Shown in pieces: positions 27,320 through 35,528 of a DNA stretch of 64,000 bases. The stretch lies in assembly GCF_007997035.1 (NCBI RefSeq), contig NZ_VOSS01000090.1, positions 23,601-87,600 of the forward strand, given 5' to 3'. The stretch is from Ralstonia sp. TCR112 (GTDB lineage: Bacteria; Pseudomonadota; Gammaproteobacteria; Burkholderiales; Burkholderiaceae). Position numbers and translations under genes: made by a program. The notes under the pieces were generated by a model. That model made no database searches, was not told the DNA's origin, and worked only from the letters and a program-made list of their open reading frames with translations. Position 1 is the first letter of the stretch. Each line of letters starts with the position of its first letter.

Positions 27320-28159
27320 TCATTGGGTCGACTTGCGCTGGCGCCATTTGCGCCGCAGCTTGATGAACAGCGCCACCACGATCGACAGAACGATCGCCCA
27401 CGGCAGCAGGTAAGCCACCGCCTCGATCACGCTCGCACTCGCGCGCACCAGCGAAGGCAGGAATTCGCGGAACGCATTGCCGATGGGCGCCCACAGGCTG
27501 CGCGCTGCCGTCTGCCGCGTGCTGAGGTCGATCGACAGCACCTCGCGGTTCACGCGGTCCATGAGGTGCATGTTCTGGCCGGTGGCGGCCTCCAGCTCCG
27601 ATTGCGTTTCCGCCAGCTTTTCTGCGATCAGGATGAGGTCTTCCACCTTGGTCGCCTTGCGCTGCAGGTCGAGCAGGCTCGTGCGGTAGTTCTTCAGCAT
27701 CTCCAGGCGCTTGCCGACTTCGGCAATCGGCTGGCCGAGGTCGTCTACGTGGGTGCCCTGGCTGACGACGCCACCGCTGTCCGCCAGGCGTTTGCGCATG
27801 GTGCGCACGCCCTCCGGGCTGGCGCGCAGATTCAGATGGGCGGTACCGCCGCGCTGGTCCCGTTCGAGCTGGATGCTGGCATCCATGACCGTGCAGTGCC
27901 ATGTGGCTTCGTTCACGCAGGCGTCCTGCAATTCGCGGTACAGGCGCTCGAGTTGCGGCGCGTCGACTTCCAATGAGACGCGGTGTTCGTAGGCGAGAAA
28001 GCGCCGCTCGGCGCGATCGGCCATCTTGGCGCTTTCCGCAGCCGCGGGCGCGGCAGCCATCATCGCGGGCGATGCACCGCCGCCCGGGCCGGATTCTTCT
28101 TTCTTGCTGCAAGCGCTCAGGGACAGCGCGATCAGGATCAGGCCGAGGAGTCGAGTCAT
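27320..28159 (-). CDS. DUF4349-domain lipoprotein
   Basis: 279 residues. A lipoprotein signal peptide (LILIALSLSAC, lipobox Cys at about 17) anchors it to a membrane. A DUF4349 region follows (about 50-260) with a long helical stretch (AEVGKRLEMLKNYRTSLLDL, EKLAETQSELEAATGQ) likely to form a coiled coil. It ends in a hydrophobic helix (AYLLPWAIVLSIVVALFI) and a basic tail. Function unknown. There is no strong ribosome site before ATG 28159. It is convergent with the dioxygenase gene, 15 bp apart. Confidence 0.82.
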   Translation of the reverse strand: MTRLLGLILIALSLSACSKKEESGPGGGASPAMMAAAPAAAESAKMADRAERRFLAYEHRVSLEVDAPQLERLYRELQDACVNEATWHCTVMDASIQLERDQRGGTAHLNLRASPEGVRTMRKRLADSGGVVSQGTHVDDLGQPIAEVGKRLEMLKNYRTSLLDLQRKATKVEDLILIAEKLAETQSELEAATGQNMHLMDRVNREVLSIDLSTRQTAARSLWAPIGNAFREFLPSLVRASASVIEAVAYLLPWAIVLSIVVALFIKLRRKWRQRKSTQ

Positions 28160-28260
28160 GGGCAAATGAAATGGCGTGAGGTTGTACGCAAAGTCCGGGG
28201 GATTGCGGCGCAGTCTAGCGCACACAGCTGAGCAGATCTCACAGCCCGCAGACAAGAAAA

Positions 28261-28296
28261 AACGCCCGCCGGCAGAACCGGTCGGGCGTTTTTTTT
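28261..28296. terminator. Bidirectional-looking terminator after the APC permease gene
   Basis: CGCCCG (28263-28268) pairs with CGGGCG (28283-28288), and CCGG pairs with CCGG inside with one bulged base. It is flanked by six A on the left and eight T on the right, so it can terminate in either direction. It lies 20 bp past the permease stop codon. Confidence 0.85.
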
Positions 28297-28315
28297 GCAG
28301 CGTGCAACCGTGGCG

Positions 28316-29962
28316 TCAGGCGCCTTGCGGGACTTCGCGTGCGGCGCGCTTGCGGTCACGCACTTCGGTTTCTTCGTGCACGCTGTCCACCTCGTCCAGG
28401 TAGCGCGTGTGCCAGCCGCTGGCCACGCCCCAGTGGTAGAAGAACAGCGAAAGCACTGCGACGATGCCCATGTCCCAGCCGTAGGGGATGTAGCCGTGGC
28501 CGCCGAACTCCGTGCTGCCGCAGTACGACAGCGCGGCGATGGTCGGCAGGTAGGCGATCATCCACCACGCGCCCTTGAGTTCCGTCTTGAAGTCGGGCCA
28601 GCCGGCCTTGGCCTGGTAGTAGAAGTACACGGGCAGGGCCACCAGCATCAGCACGATGATCTCGCCGGTCAGCGGCCACTTGGCCCAGTACAGGATGAGC
28701 GATGCGCACACAAACGCGAACGGCGCGACGAGCGAGAGCCCCGGCAGACGCAGCGGGCGATGCAGCTGCGGCGACGTACGGCGCAGCGACATCACGCTGA
28801 TCGGGCCGGTCAGGTACGAAATGACCGTCGCCACCGAAATGACCGCCGCCAGCGCACCCCAGCCGCGGAAGAAGAACAGGAAGATGAACGACACCGCCAG
28901 GTTGAACCACATGGCCGGGCGCGACACGCCAAACAGCGGGTGCACGCGACCGAAGATGGCCGGCATGGTGTTGTTGCGCTCCATCGCGTAGATCATGCGC
29001 GTGGTGGTGGCCATGTACGTGCTGCCGGTGCCCGACGGGCTCACGAACGCATCGATGTACAAGACGATCGCCAGCCAGTTGAGGTTCAGCGCAATCGCGA
29101 GCTGGGCGAACGGCGAGTGGTAGTCGATGCCGTGCCAGCCGTTGACGAGCGACTCGGGCGGCACGGCGCCCAGGAAGGCCACCTGCAGCGCCACGTAGAT
29201 CACCGCCGCCAGCAGGATCGAACCGATCACCGCGATGGGCACGTTGCGGCCCGGGTTGCGCGCCTCCCCCGCCAGGTTGATCGGGCTCTGGAAACCGTTG
29301 AACGCAAACACGATGCCGCTCGTGGCAATGGCGGTCAGCACCGCAGACCAGCCGTACGGCGCAAAGCCCTGTCCCGCCACATTCGCGGCCGAGCTGCCAC
29401 CAAAGTTGCCCGGGTGAAAGCCTGCTGCAACAAGCGCCACCGCCGTTGCGGCCGGAATGATGAACTTGAAGATCGTGATGGCGTTGTTCGCCTTGGCAAA
29501 CACCTTCACGCCCCAGTAGTTCAGCAGGAAGTACACCACGACCAGCACCGCCGACAGCACCAGCCCGGGCGGCGTCAGCTCACCGTGCTGGAAGAGCGAC
29601 TGCGCCCAGGGCCACGGCCAGCTGCTCATGTACTGGATGGAAGCCTCGGCCTCGATGGGGATGACGGTGACGATGGCGATCCAGTTGGCCCAGGCCGCCA
29701 CGAAACCCACCAGCGAGCCATGCGAGTAGCGCGCATAGCGGACCATGCCGCCCGATTCCGGGAACATCGCGCCCAGTTCGGCATACGTCAGGGCAATGGC
29801 GAGGATGACGACGGCGCCGATGACCCAGGTGAAGATGGCAGCGGGGCCCGCGACCTTTGCCGCGTGGCCGGCGCCAAACAGCCAGCCAGAGCCGATGATC
29901 GAGCCCAAGCCGGTCAACATCAATGCCCAGGCGCCGAGATTGCGTTGTACGTTTTTTTCCAA
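28316..29962 (-). CDS. APC-superfamily amino-acid permease (TTG start)
   Basis: 548 residues with about 12 to 14 membrane helices. The N-terminal LTGLGSIIGSGWLFGAG is the APC substrate-binding helix, and AFNGFQSPINLAGEARNPGRNVP is the family's TM6-loop signature. It probably imports an amino acid or polyamine with protons; cargo not readable. The start is TTG 29962, preceded by GGAG seven bases upstream. No in-frame ATG fits the family N-terminus, and an upstream one would add a non-homologous stretch. Confidence 0.88.
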   Translation of the reverse strand: MEKNVQRNLGAWALMLTGLGSIIGSGWLFGAGHAAKVAGPAAIFTWVIGAVVILAIALTYAELGAMFPESGGMVRYARYSHGSLVGFVAAWANWIAIVTVIPIEAEASIQYMSSWPWPWAQSLFQHGELTPPGLVLSAVLVVVYFLLNYWGVKVFAKANNAITIFKFIIPAATAVALVAAGFHPGNFGGSSAANVAGQGFAPYGWSAVLTAIATSGIVFAFNGFQSPINLAGEARNPGRNVPIAVIGSILLAAVIYVALQVAFLGAVPPESLVNGWHGIDYHSPFAQLAIALNLNWLAIVLYIDAFVSPSGTGSTYMATTTRMIYAMERNNTMPAIFGRVHPLFGVSRPAMWFNLAVSFIFLFFFRGWGALAAVISVATVISYLTGPISVMSLRRTSPQLHRPLRLPGLSLVAPFAFVCASLILYWAKWPLTGEIIVLMLVALPVYFYYQAKAGWPDFKTELKGAWWMIAYLPTIAALSYCGSTEFGGHGYIPYGWDMGIVAVLSLFFYHWGVASGWHTRYLDEVDSVHEETEVRDRKRAAREVPQGA

Positions 29963-30324
29963 GAGGAGTCTCCGCCCCGGCGAGTCGGAAGTTCGACAGG
30001 GCATCGCGGTTTGCTTACCAGTCCGCTTAGTTCTACCGAGGCGACGCTGTTTGGGCGCCGCCCGCCGTCCTATGTGGTGGGTGTCACCAGCCCAGGACAT
30101 GCGTGTGCTGGCTGACGCGTAGCATCAACCGCACCCGTCCGGCCGCGATGAAAGACAGAACACGGTGTCTGCCTTCCGGGGGGATTCGCGTATAGTCATC
30201 GGCGACGTTGTGCGGGGTGCCGCACTTGCCGCCCGATTCCGGAGCCCGCAATGGGGCGCAATGATAGCGAAATCGTGAGCGGTTGCACCGCCTTTTTCAT
30301 CGTTCCTCGCAGTTTTTTCTCCCC
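29963..30324. other. Divergent promoter region between APC permease and MATE genes
   Basis: 362 bp with no supported gene. It must carry promoters for both flanking genes. A TATAGT at 30191-30196 could be a -10 box reading rightward, but no good -35 accompanies it. Confidence 0.4.
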
Positions 30325-31680
30325 ATGGAGTCCTCTTTCGCCACTTCGGTTGCACCTGCGTCACCTGCGCAGTGGCACCGGCGCGTGCTGACGCTGGCGT
30401 TTCCCATCGTGCTGGCCAACCTGACGCAGCCGATCCTCTCGGCGGTGGATACGGCCGTGGCGGGGCATCTGCCGGGGCCGGAATACATCGGCGGCGTGGC
30501 CCTCGGCGGGGTCTTCTTCAACTTCGTCTTCTGGGGGTTTGGCTTCCTGCGCATGGGCACCACGGGGCTGGTGTCGCAGGCGCACGGCGCGGGCGACACG
30601 CAGGCGTTGCGGGCGAGCGTGGTGCGCGCGCTGCTGCTGGCCCTTGCCATTGGCGCGGCATTGCTGGTGCTGCAGGTGCCGGCCATCCGCATCACGCTGG
30701 CGCTGCTGGGTGGGAGCGAATCCGTCACGCGCATGGCGGAGGTGTATTGCCATACGCGCATCTGGTCGGCGCCGTTTGCGCTGGCCAACTACGTGGTGCT
30801 CGGCACGCTCCTCGGCCGGCAGCAGGTGAGGCGGGCGCTTCTGCTGCAGGTGTTCATCAATGCCGTCAACATGGTTGCGGTGCTGAGCCTGGTGCTAGCC
30901 GCCGGGATGGGTGTTGCCGGTATCGGTGCTGCAACGGCGCTGGCCGACATTGCCGGGTTCGGGCTCGGCATGTTGCTGCTCTGGCTGCAGCGGCCGACGG
31001 GCCTGGCGCCGCTGACCCGCGCCGAACTCCTCGCCCGTGACGCCTGGCGCCGCCTGATGGGACTGAACACCGACATCTTCCTGCGCACGCTGTGCCTCCT
31101 GGCCGCCTTCGGCTGGTTTGCGCATGCCGGCGCCAAGCAGGGCGATGTGGTGCTGGCCGCCAACGCGCTGCTGCTCAACTTCCTCACTTTCATGGCTTAT
31201 GGGCTGGACGGCTTCGCGCACGCGGCCGAAGCGTTGGTGGGTGCCGCCATGGGCGCGCGCGACCGTGCTGCGCTGCGCATGGCCGTGCGCGTGTCGACGT
31301 TCTGGTCGGTGCTTGGCGCGGGGCTCTTTGCGGCCGTGTACGCGCTGGCGGGTGCCGGCATCATCGGCGTGCTGACCGATCAGCCTGCCGTGCGCGAAGC
31401 CGCGCGTCACTATCTGGTGTGGGCGGCGCTGCTCCCCGTCGTGTCGGTATGGGGCTTCCAGTTTGACGGCGTGTTCATCGGCGCGACGCGCACGCGTGAA
31501 CTGCTGGTGACGATGGCCGTGGCGGCGGCTGCGTTCTGGGGCTTGTCGGTCACGCTGCAGCCGCTGTGGGGCAACCAGGGGCTGTGGGTGTCGATGCTGG
31601 GGTTCATGGCGCTGCGCGGGCTGATGCTTGGGATGCTGCTGCCGCGCGTGTGGCGCGCGCCTGAAGTGCAGACATCCTAG
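30325..31680 (+). CDS. MATE-family efflux transporter (DinF-like)
   Basis: 451 residues with 12 predicted membrane helices in two related halves: LTLAFPIVLANLTQPILSAVDTAVAGHL and, after the midpoint, LMGLNTDIFLRTLCLLAAF. GFLRMGTTGLVSQAHGAGD is typical of the DinF/NorM branch, which exports drugs or metabolites by cation antiport. Start uncertain: ATG 30325 lacks a good ribosome site, and a TTG at 30283 is in frame. It ends 20 bp before the convergent XRE gene. Confidence 0.88.
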   Translation: MESSFATSVAPASPAQWHRRVLTLAFPIVLANLTQPILSAVDTAVAGHLPGPEYIGGVALGGVFFNFVFWGFGFLRMGTTGLVSQAHGAGDTQALRASVVRALLLALAIGAALLVLQVPAIRITLALLGGSESVTRMAEVYCHTRIWSAPFALANYVVLGTLLGRQQVRRALLLQVFINAVNMVAVLSLVLAAGMGVAGIGAATALADIAGFGLGMLLLWLQRPTGLAPLTRAELLARDAWRRLMGLNTDIFLRTLCLLAAFGWFAHAGAKQGDVVLAANALLLNFLTFMAYGLDGFAHAAEALVGAAMGARDRAALRMAVRVSTFWSVLGAGLFAAVYALAGAGIIGVLTDQPAVREAARHYLVWAALLPVVSVWGFQFDGVFIGATRTRELLVTMAVAAAAFWGLSVTLQPLWGNQGLWVSMLGFMALRGLMLGMLLPRVWRAPEVQTS

Positions 31681-31700
31681 GCGGCGTCAATCTGCGGCGC

Positions 31701-32300
31701 TTACTGCTGCGCGTATTCCACCACCAGCAATGCCGTCGCCATCGTCTTGCCGGCGTTGGAGATGGCGTGCTGCACATCCCCCGGGTAGCGCGCCGATTCC
31801 CCATGCCGCACCTTCTTCTCACTCGCGCCGGATTGCACCGTCACCGTGCCGCTCAGCACGGAGATGTGCTCCTTCGAGCCCAGCTCGTGCGGCTCTGACG
31901 CCAGCACGCCGCCGGGCTGAATCGCCAGTTCATACCATTCAAAGCGCGCCGCCAGGTCCACGGGGCCAAGAATCTTCAATTCGCACTTGCCATCCGGGCT
32001 TTTGATGACTGGGATGGAGTGTGCGGGGATGACTGTCACCGCGGGCGCCGCATCGGCCGCGCCGTCAGGCGAGAGGAAATCCGCGAGCCCGACGCCAAGC
32101 GCGGTGGCCAGGCGCCACAGCACGGCGACGGTGGGGTTGGCCAGGTTGCGCTCGACCTGCGAGAGCATCGATTTGGACACCCCCGCGCGCCGCGACAGTT
32201 CATCGAGCGAGAGCTTGCGCGCCTGGCGCAGCGCTTGCAGCTTGGCACCCACGGCGGGCGGGCCGTCGGCGAGGACATCGGTGGCGGGGGCTTGTGCCAT
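31701..32300 (-). CDS. XRE-family regulator with C-terminal cupin domain
   Basis: 199 residues: HTH_XRE (about 18-72: [28 protein letters not shown]) and a cupin barrel (about 110-195: [37 protein letters not shown]). Such proteins sense small metabolites, often amino acids, and repress adjacent operons. It diverges from kbl-tdh with 87 bp containing stacked palindromes, so it probably controls threonine breakdown and itself. Confidence 0.9.
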   Translation of the reverse strand: MAQAPATDVLADGPPAVGAKLQALRQARKLSLDELSRRAGVSKSMLSQVERNLANPTVAVLWRLATALGVGLADFLSPDGAADAAPAVTVIPAHSIPVIKSPDGKCELKILGPVDLAARFEWYELAIQPGGVLASEPHELGSKEHISVLSGTVTVQSGASEKKVRHGESARYPGDVQHAISNAGKTMATALLVVEYAQQ

Positions 32301-32323
32301 CGGTTGGTATCTTGTAAATTGAA

Positions 32324-32362
32324 CGAATTATTCGATATATCGAACTTGTTCGATTTATCGAT
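32324..32362. promoter_or_regulatory. Stacked palindromic operators between the XRE gene and kbl
   Basis: Three related AT-rich dyads sit in 39 bp: CGAATTATTCG (32324-32334, palindromic around one base), TTCGATATATCGAA (32331-32344, perfect 14-bp palindrome) and TTCGATTTATCGAT (32349-32362, the same motif with two changes). The last two begin 18 bp apart. Likely binding sites of the divergently encoded XRE-cupin regulator. Confidence 0.6.
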
Positions 32363-32387
32363 CAACGCAGTCTACAGGAGCAGCATC

Positions 32388-33605
32388 ATGGGGACAACGC
32401 AAGCCAATGCTTCCACCGACGCCTTCTACGCGCACATCCGCCGCGAACTGGAGGCGATCGAGGAAGCCGGTCTCTACAAGACCGAGCGCATCATCACCTC
32501 GCCGCAGGGCGCTGTGATCCGCACGGCTGACGGCAAGGAGGTCATCAACCTCTGCGCCAACAACTACCTCGGCTTGTCGTCGCACCCGGAGGTGCTGAAG
32601 GCCGCGCACGAAGCGCTCGACACGCATGGCTTTGGCCTCAGCTCGGTGCGCTTCATTTGCGGCACGCAAGACCTGCACAAGACGCTGGAAGCGCGGCTGG
32701 CCAAATTTCTCGGCACGGAAGACACCATCCTCTACGGCTCGGCCTTCGATGCCAACGGCGGCCTGTTCGAAACGCTGCTGGGCGCGGAAGACGCCGTCAT
32801 CAGCGATGAGCTGAACCACGCGTCGATCATCGACGGCATCCGCCTGTGCAAGGCGCAGCGCTATCGCTACAAGCACAACGATCTGGAGGATCTGCGCGCG
32901 CAATTGCAGGCGGCCGATGCGGCGGGCGCACGCTTCAAGCTGGTGTTTACCGATGGCGTGTTCTCGATGGACGGCACCATCGCGCGGCTGGATGAGATCC
33001 GCGCCATCTGCGACGAATTCGGCGCGTTGCTGGGCATTGACGAATGCCACGCCACGGGCTTTCTCGGCAAGCGCGGTCGCGGGTCGCACGAGCACCGCGG
33101 CGTGTTCGGCAAGATTGACATCATTACCGGCACGCTAGGCAAGGGCCTGGGCGGCGCGTCGGGCGGTTTCACGAGCGCGCGCAAGGAAGTGGTGGCACTG
33201 CTGCGCCAGCGTTCGCGGCCGTATCTGTTCTCGAACACGGTGGCGCCGTCCATTGTCGGGGCGACCATCAAGGTGCTCGACCTGCTGGAAGCCGACACCG
33301 CGCTGCGCGACAAGCTGGAAGACAGCGCGCTGTATTTCCGCCGCAAGATCGTCGAGCTGGGTTTCGATATCAAGCCGGGCGACCATCCGATCGTGCCGAT
33401 CATGGTGTACGACGCGCAGAAGGCGCAGGCGCTGTCCAAACGTCTGCTTGAGCTGGGCGTGTACGTGGTCGGCTTCTTCTACCCGGTGGTGCCGAAGGGG
33501 CAGGCGCGCATTCGCGTGCAGATCAGCGCCGTGCACGAGCGCGCGCAACTCGATGCGGCGCTCAAGGCATTTGAGACCGCCGGCAAGGAACTGGGGATCA
33601 TCTGA
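32388..33605 (+). CDS. kbl: 2-amino-3-ketobutyrate CoA ligase (glycine C-acetyltransferase)
   Basis: 405 residues, PLP-dependent alpha-oxoamine synthase. Signatures: [49 protein letters not shown], and the PLP-lysine region [13 protein letters not shown]. It splits 2-amino-3-ketobutyrate with CoA into glycine and acetyl-CoA (EC 2.3.1.29), the second step of threonine breakdown. AGGAG seven bases before ATG 32388. The stop overlaps the tdh start by one base (TGATG), indicating translational coupling. Confidence 0.96.
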   Translation: MGTTQANASTDAFYAHIRRELEAIEEAGLYKTERIITSPQGAVIRTADGKEVINLCANNYLGLSSHPEVLKAAHEALDTHGFGLSSVRFICGTQDLHKTLEARLAKFLGTEDTILYGSAFDANGGLFETLLGAEDAVISDELNHASIIDGIRLCKAQRYRYKHNDLEDLRAQLQAADAAGARFKLVFTDGVFSMDGTIARLDEIRAICDEFGALLGIDECHATGFLGKRGRGSHEHRGVFGKIDIITGTLGKGLGGASGGFTSARKEVVALLRQRSRPYLFSNTVAPSIVGATIKVLDLLEADTALRDKLEDSALYFRRKIVELGFDIKPGDHPIVPIMVYDAQKAQALSKRLLELGVYVVGFFYPVVPKGQARIRVQISAVHERAQLDAALKAFETAGKELGII

Positions 33606-34588
33606 TGAGCACTGGTACGAGCGCGAATGTTGGAACGGCGCCGCGCATCCTCATCATCGGCGCCAACGGGCAGTTGGGGACGGAGCTGGCCGCCGCGCTG
33701 GCCGAGCGCTACGGCAACGGCAACGTGGTGACGAGCGACATGGTGCCCCGCGGCCGCCATCCGCAGATTCGCCACGAAACGCTGGATGTGACCGATCGCG
33801 GCCAGTTGCGCGAGATCATCGAGCGCCACGGCATCACGCAGATCTATCACCTGGCGGCCGCGCTGTCGGCCGCAGCAGAGCAATCGCCCACCTGGGGCTG
33901 GGCGCTCAACATGAATGGCCTGCTGAACGTGCTGGAAGCCGCGCGCAATCATCAGCTCGAGCGCATCTTCTGGCCCAGCTCGATTGCCGCGTTCGGGCCC
34001 ACCACGCCCGCAGACAACACGCCGCAGAGCACGATCATGGAGCCCAAGACGGTCTACGGCATTTCCAAGCTGGCGGGCGAGGGCTGGTGCCGCTGGTATT
34101 TCGAGCACCACGGTGTGGACGTGCGCAGCCTGCGCTATCCGGGCCTCATCTCGTACAAGACTGCACCGGGCGGCGGCACGACCGACTACGCCATCGACAT
34201 CTTCCATTCGGCCGTGAAGGGCGAGCGTTATACGTGCTTCCTCGAGCACGACGAGGCGCTCCCCATGATGTACATGCCCGACGCCGTGCGCGCCACCCTG
34301 GAGTTGATGGAGGCCCCCGCCGAGCGCATCAGCGAGCGGGGCAGCTACAACCTTGCGGGCGTGAGCTTTACGCCGGAGCAGCTCGCGGCGGAAATCCGCC
34401 GGCATCGTCCGTCGTTCGAGGTGGCCTACGCGCCGGATTTCCGCCAGGCGATCGCGGCCAGCTGGCCCAATTCCATCGACGATTCGGTGGCCCGGCGCGA
34501 CTGGGGCTGGAAGCCCGAGTACGGTGTGGCAGAGATGACGGCCGACATGCTGGAAAACCTGGGGCACTTGGCCGCGCACACAGCCTAG
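33605..34588 (+). CDS. tdh: L-threonine 3-dehydrogenase, SDR (epimerase-like) type
   Basis: 327 residues of the extended short-chain dehydrogenase family. Rossmann motif IIGANGQLGTEL near 19-30, Ser/Tyr/Lys set in WPSSIAAFGP and TVYGISKLAGE, and the TDH-specific GGGTTDYAIDIFHSA. It oxidises L-threonine to 2-amino-3-ketobutyrate with NAD (EC 1.1.1.103). This differs from the zinc MDR-type Tdh of E. coli; the SDR type is known from Cupriavidus, Flavobacterium and animals. Coupled to kbl, it completes the threonine-to-glycine route. Confidence 0.93.
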   Translation: MSTGTSANVGTAPRILIIGANGQLGTELAAALAERYGNGNVVTSDMVPRGRHPQIRHETLDVTDRGQLREIIERHGITQIYHLAAALSAAAEQSPTWGWALNMNGLLNVLEAARNHQLERIFWPSSIAAFGPTTPADNTPQSTIMEPKTVYGISKLAGEGWCRWYFEHHGVDVRSLRYPGLISYKTAPGGGTTDYAIDIFHSAVKGERYTCFLEHDEALPMMYMPDAVRATLELMEAPAERISERGSYNLAGVSFTPEQLAAEIRRHRPSFEVAYAPDFRQAIAASWPNSIDDSVARRDWGWKPEYGVAEMTADMLENLGHLAAHTA

Positions 34589-34670
34589 GCAGCTTCAGTC
34601 AGGGGAATTGCGGGCATTGCACGGCGCTGTTTTCTGTTTCGCTTCGATCGGTTGTGTTCAACAATGCAGC

Positions 34671-34943
34671 ATGGCCATCACTTCCCGCCCCGCCCGCATG
34701 CCTTGTTCGACACCCGACCCCGCGCCGCGACATCGCGACGATCCGCCGCCCGCCAAGCGCGCCTGGTGGGTGCCGGTGGTGCGCATGTCGGTGGCCGCAG
34801 GCGCGGTGGCGGCCATTCCGCACACGTCGATCCAACTGCCGTTTGCTGACGGTGCCTGGATGCTGCACACGGCTGCCGGCCTCATCTTCATGGTGGGCGC
34901 CATCGACAGCCTCTTCCTTTTTGCCATGCGCCATAAGCCCTAA
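34671..34943 (+). CDS. Small membrane protein, unknown function
   Basis: About 90 residues: a basic, Pro-rich N-terminus of about 35 residues, then two hydrophobic segments (VVRMSVAAGAVAAIPHTSI and AAGLIFMVGAIDSLFLFAM). I do not recognise the family. No strong ribosome site precedes ATG 34671, and an ATG a few codons later is possible. The coding call rests on codon bias and the membrane pattern only. Confidence 0.5.
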   Translation: MAITSRPARMPCSTPDPAPRHRDDPPPAKRAWWVPVVRMSVAAGAVAAIPHTSIQLPFADGAWMLHTAAGLIFMVGAIDSLFLFAMRHKP

Positions 34944-35528
34944 AGCGGCGCATCGGTCATCTGCCCGCGTGCGGCGTCCCGGTGATGTGCCGCCTGCAGC
35001 ATCCGCTCGGTAAGTTTTAAAACAGGTTGTAAAAACGTTCAGTGGACAGCTGACGGCATGATGGGGTTGGTCGTCACACCCCCGCAGATTCGTAACTGAA
35101 TCGTTACAGAATTGCATCAATTTGCGGCATCGCACCAATTGTGGCGACTGCCCGGCGATCCTTTGCCACAGCGGGTTATGCCTCGGTTCTGCACCCCGGC
35201 GTTTGTGCCGCAAGTGTAAGCAGATGTTGCGCTGCACGGAGGTGGCCCGATGCTTGCTCTATGTCGTCCGGTCACTCTGCATGTGCAAGGCAGTCCCGCC
35301 ACGTGCAGAACAGTTTTTCCCATAAGCGGATCCGGAACCGGATTGGTCCCCACGACCCCACGGTCCCCACGGCATCCGCACTTCGCTTCTCCAGAGCCGG
35401 CACATCGCCGGTGGCAGGGCGCTTCTCTCGGACGGTCCCGGGGTTTCGACGGTCATTTGCGTGCTCGCCCGCAACGGCAGGCCTGTGCGCGCTTGACCGG
35501 AATCGCTTCACAAGAAAACGAGGAAACC
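34944..35528. other. Intergenic region, 585 bp, before the pga regulator
   Basis: No supported gene, although a long in-frame extension of the regulator reaches back to 35250. It contains an AT-rich pocket with palindrome GTTTTAAAAC (35014-35023) and the dyad listed at 35092-35107. It probably holds the promoter of the regulator-pga operon. Confidence 0.5.
35092..35107. promoter_or_regulatory. GTAAC-N6-GTTAC dyad upstream of the pga regulator
   Basis: Perfect 5-bp inverted repeat (35092-35096 and 35103-35107) about 420 bp before the regulator start, next to an AT-rich pocket. A candidate operator for an unidentified regulator. Confidence 0.3.
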
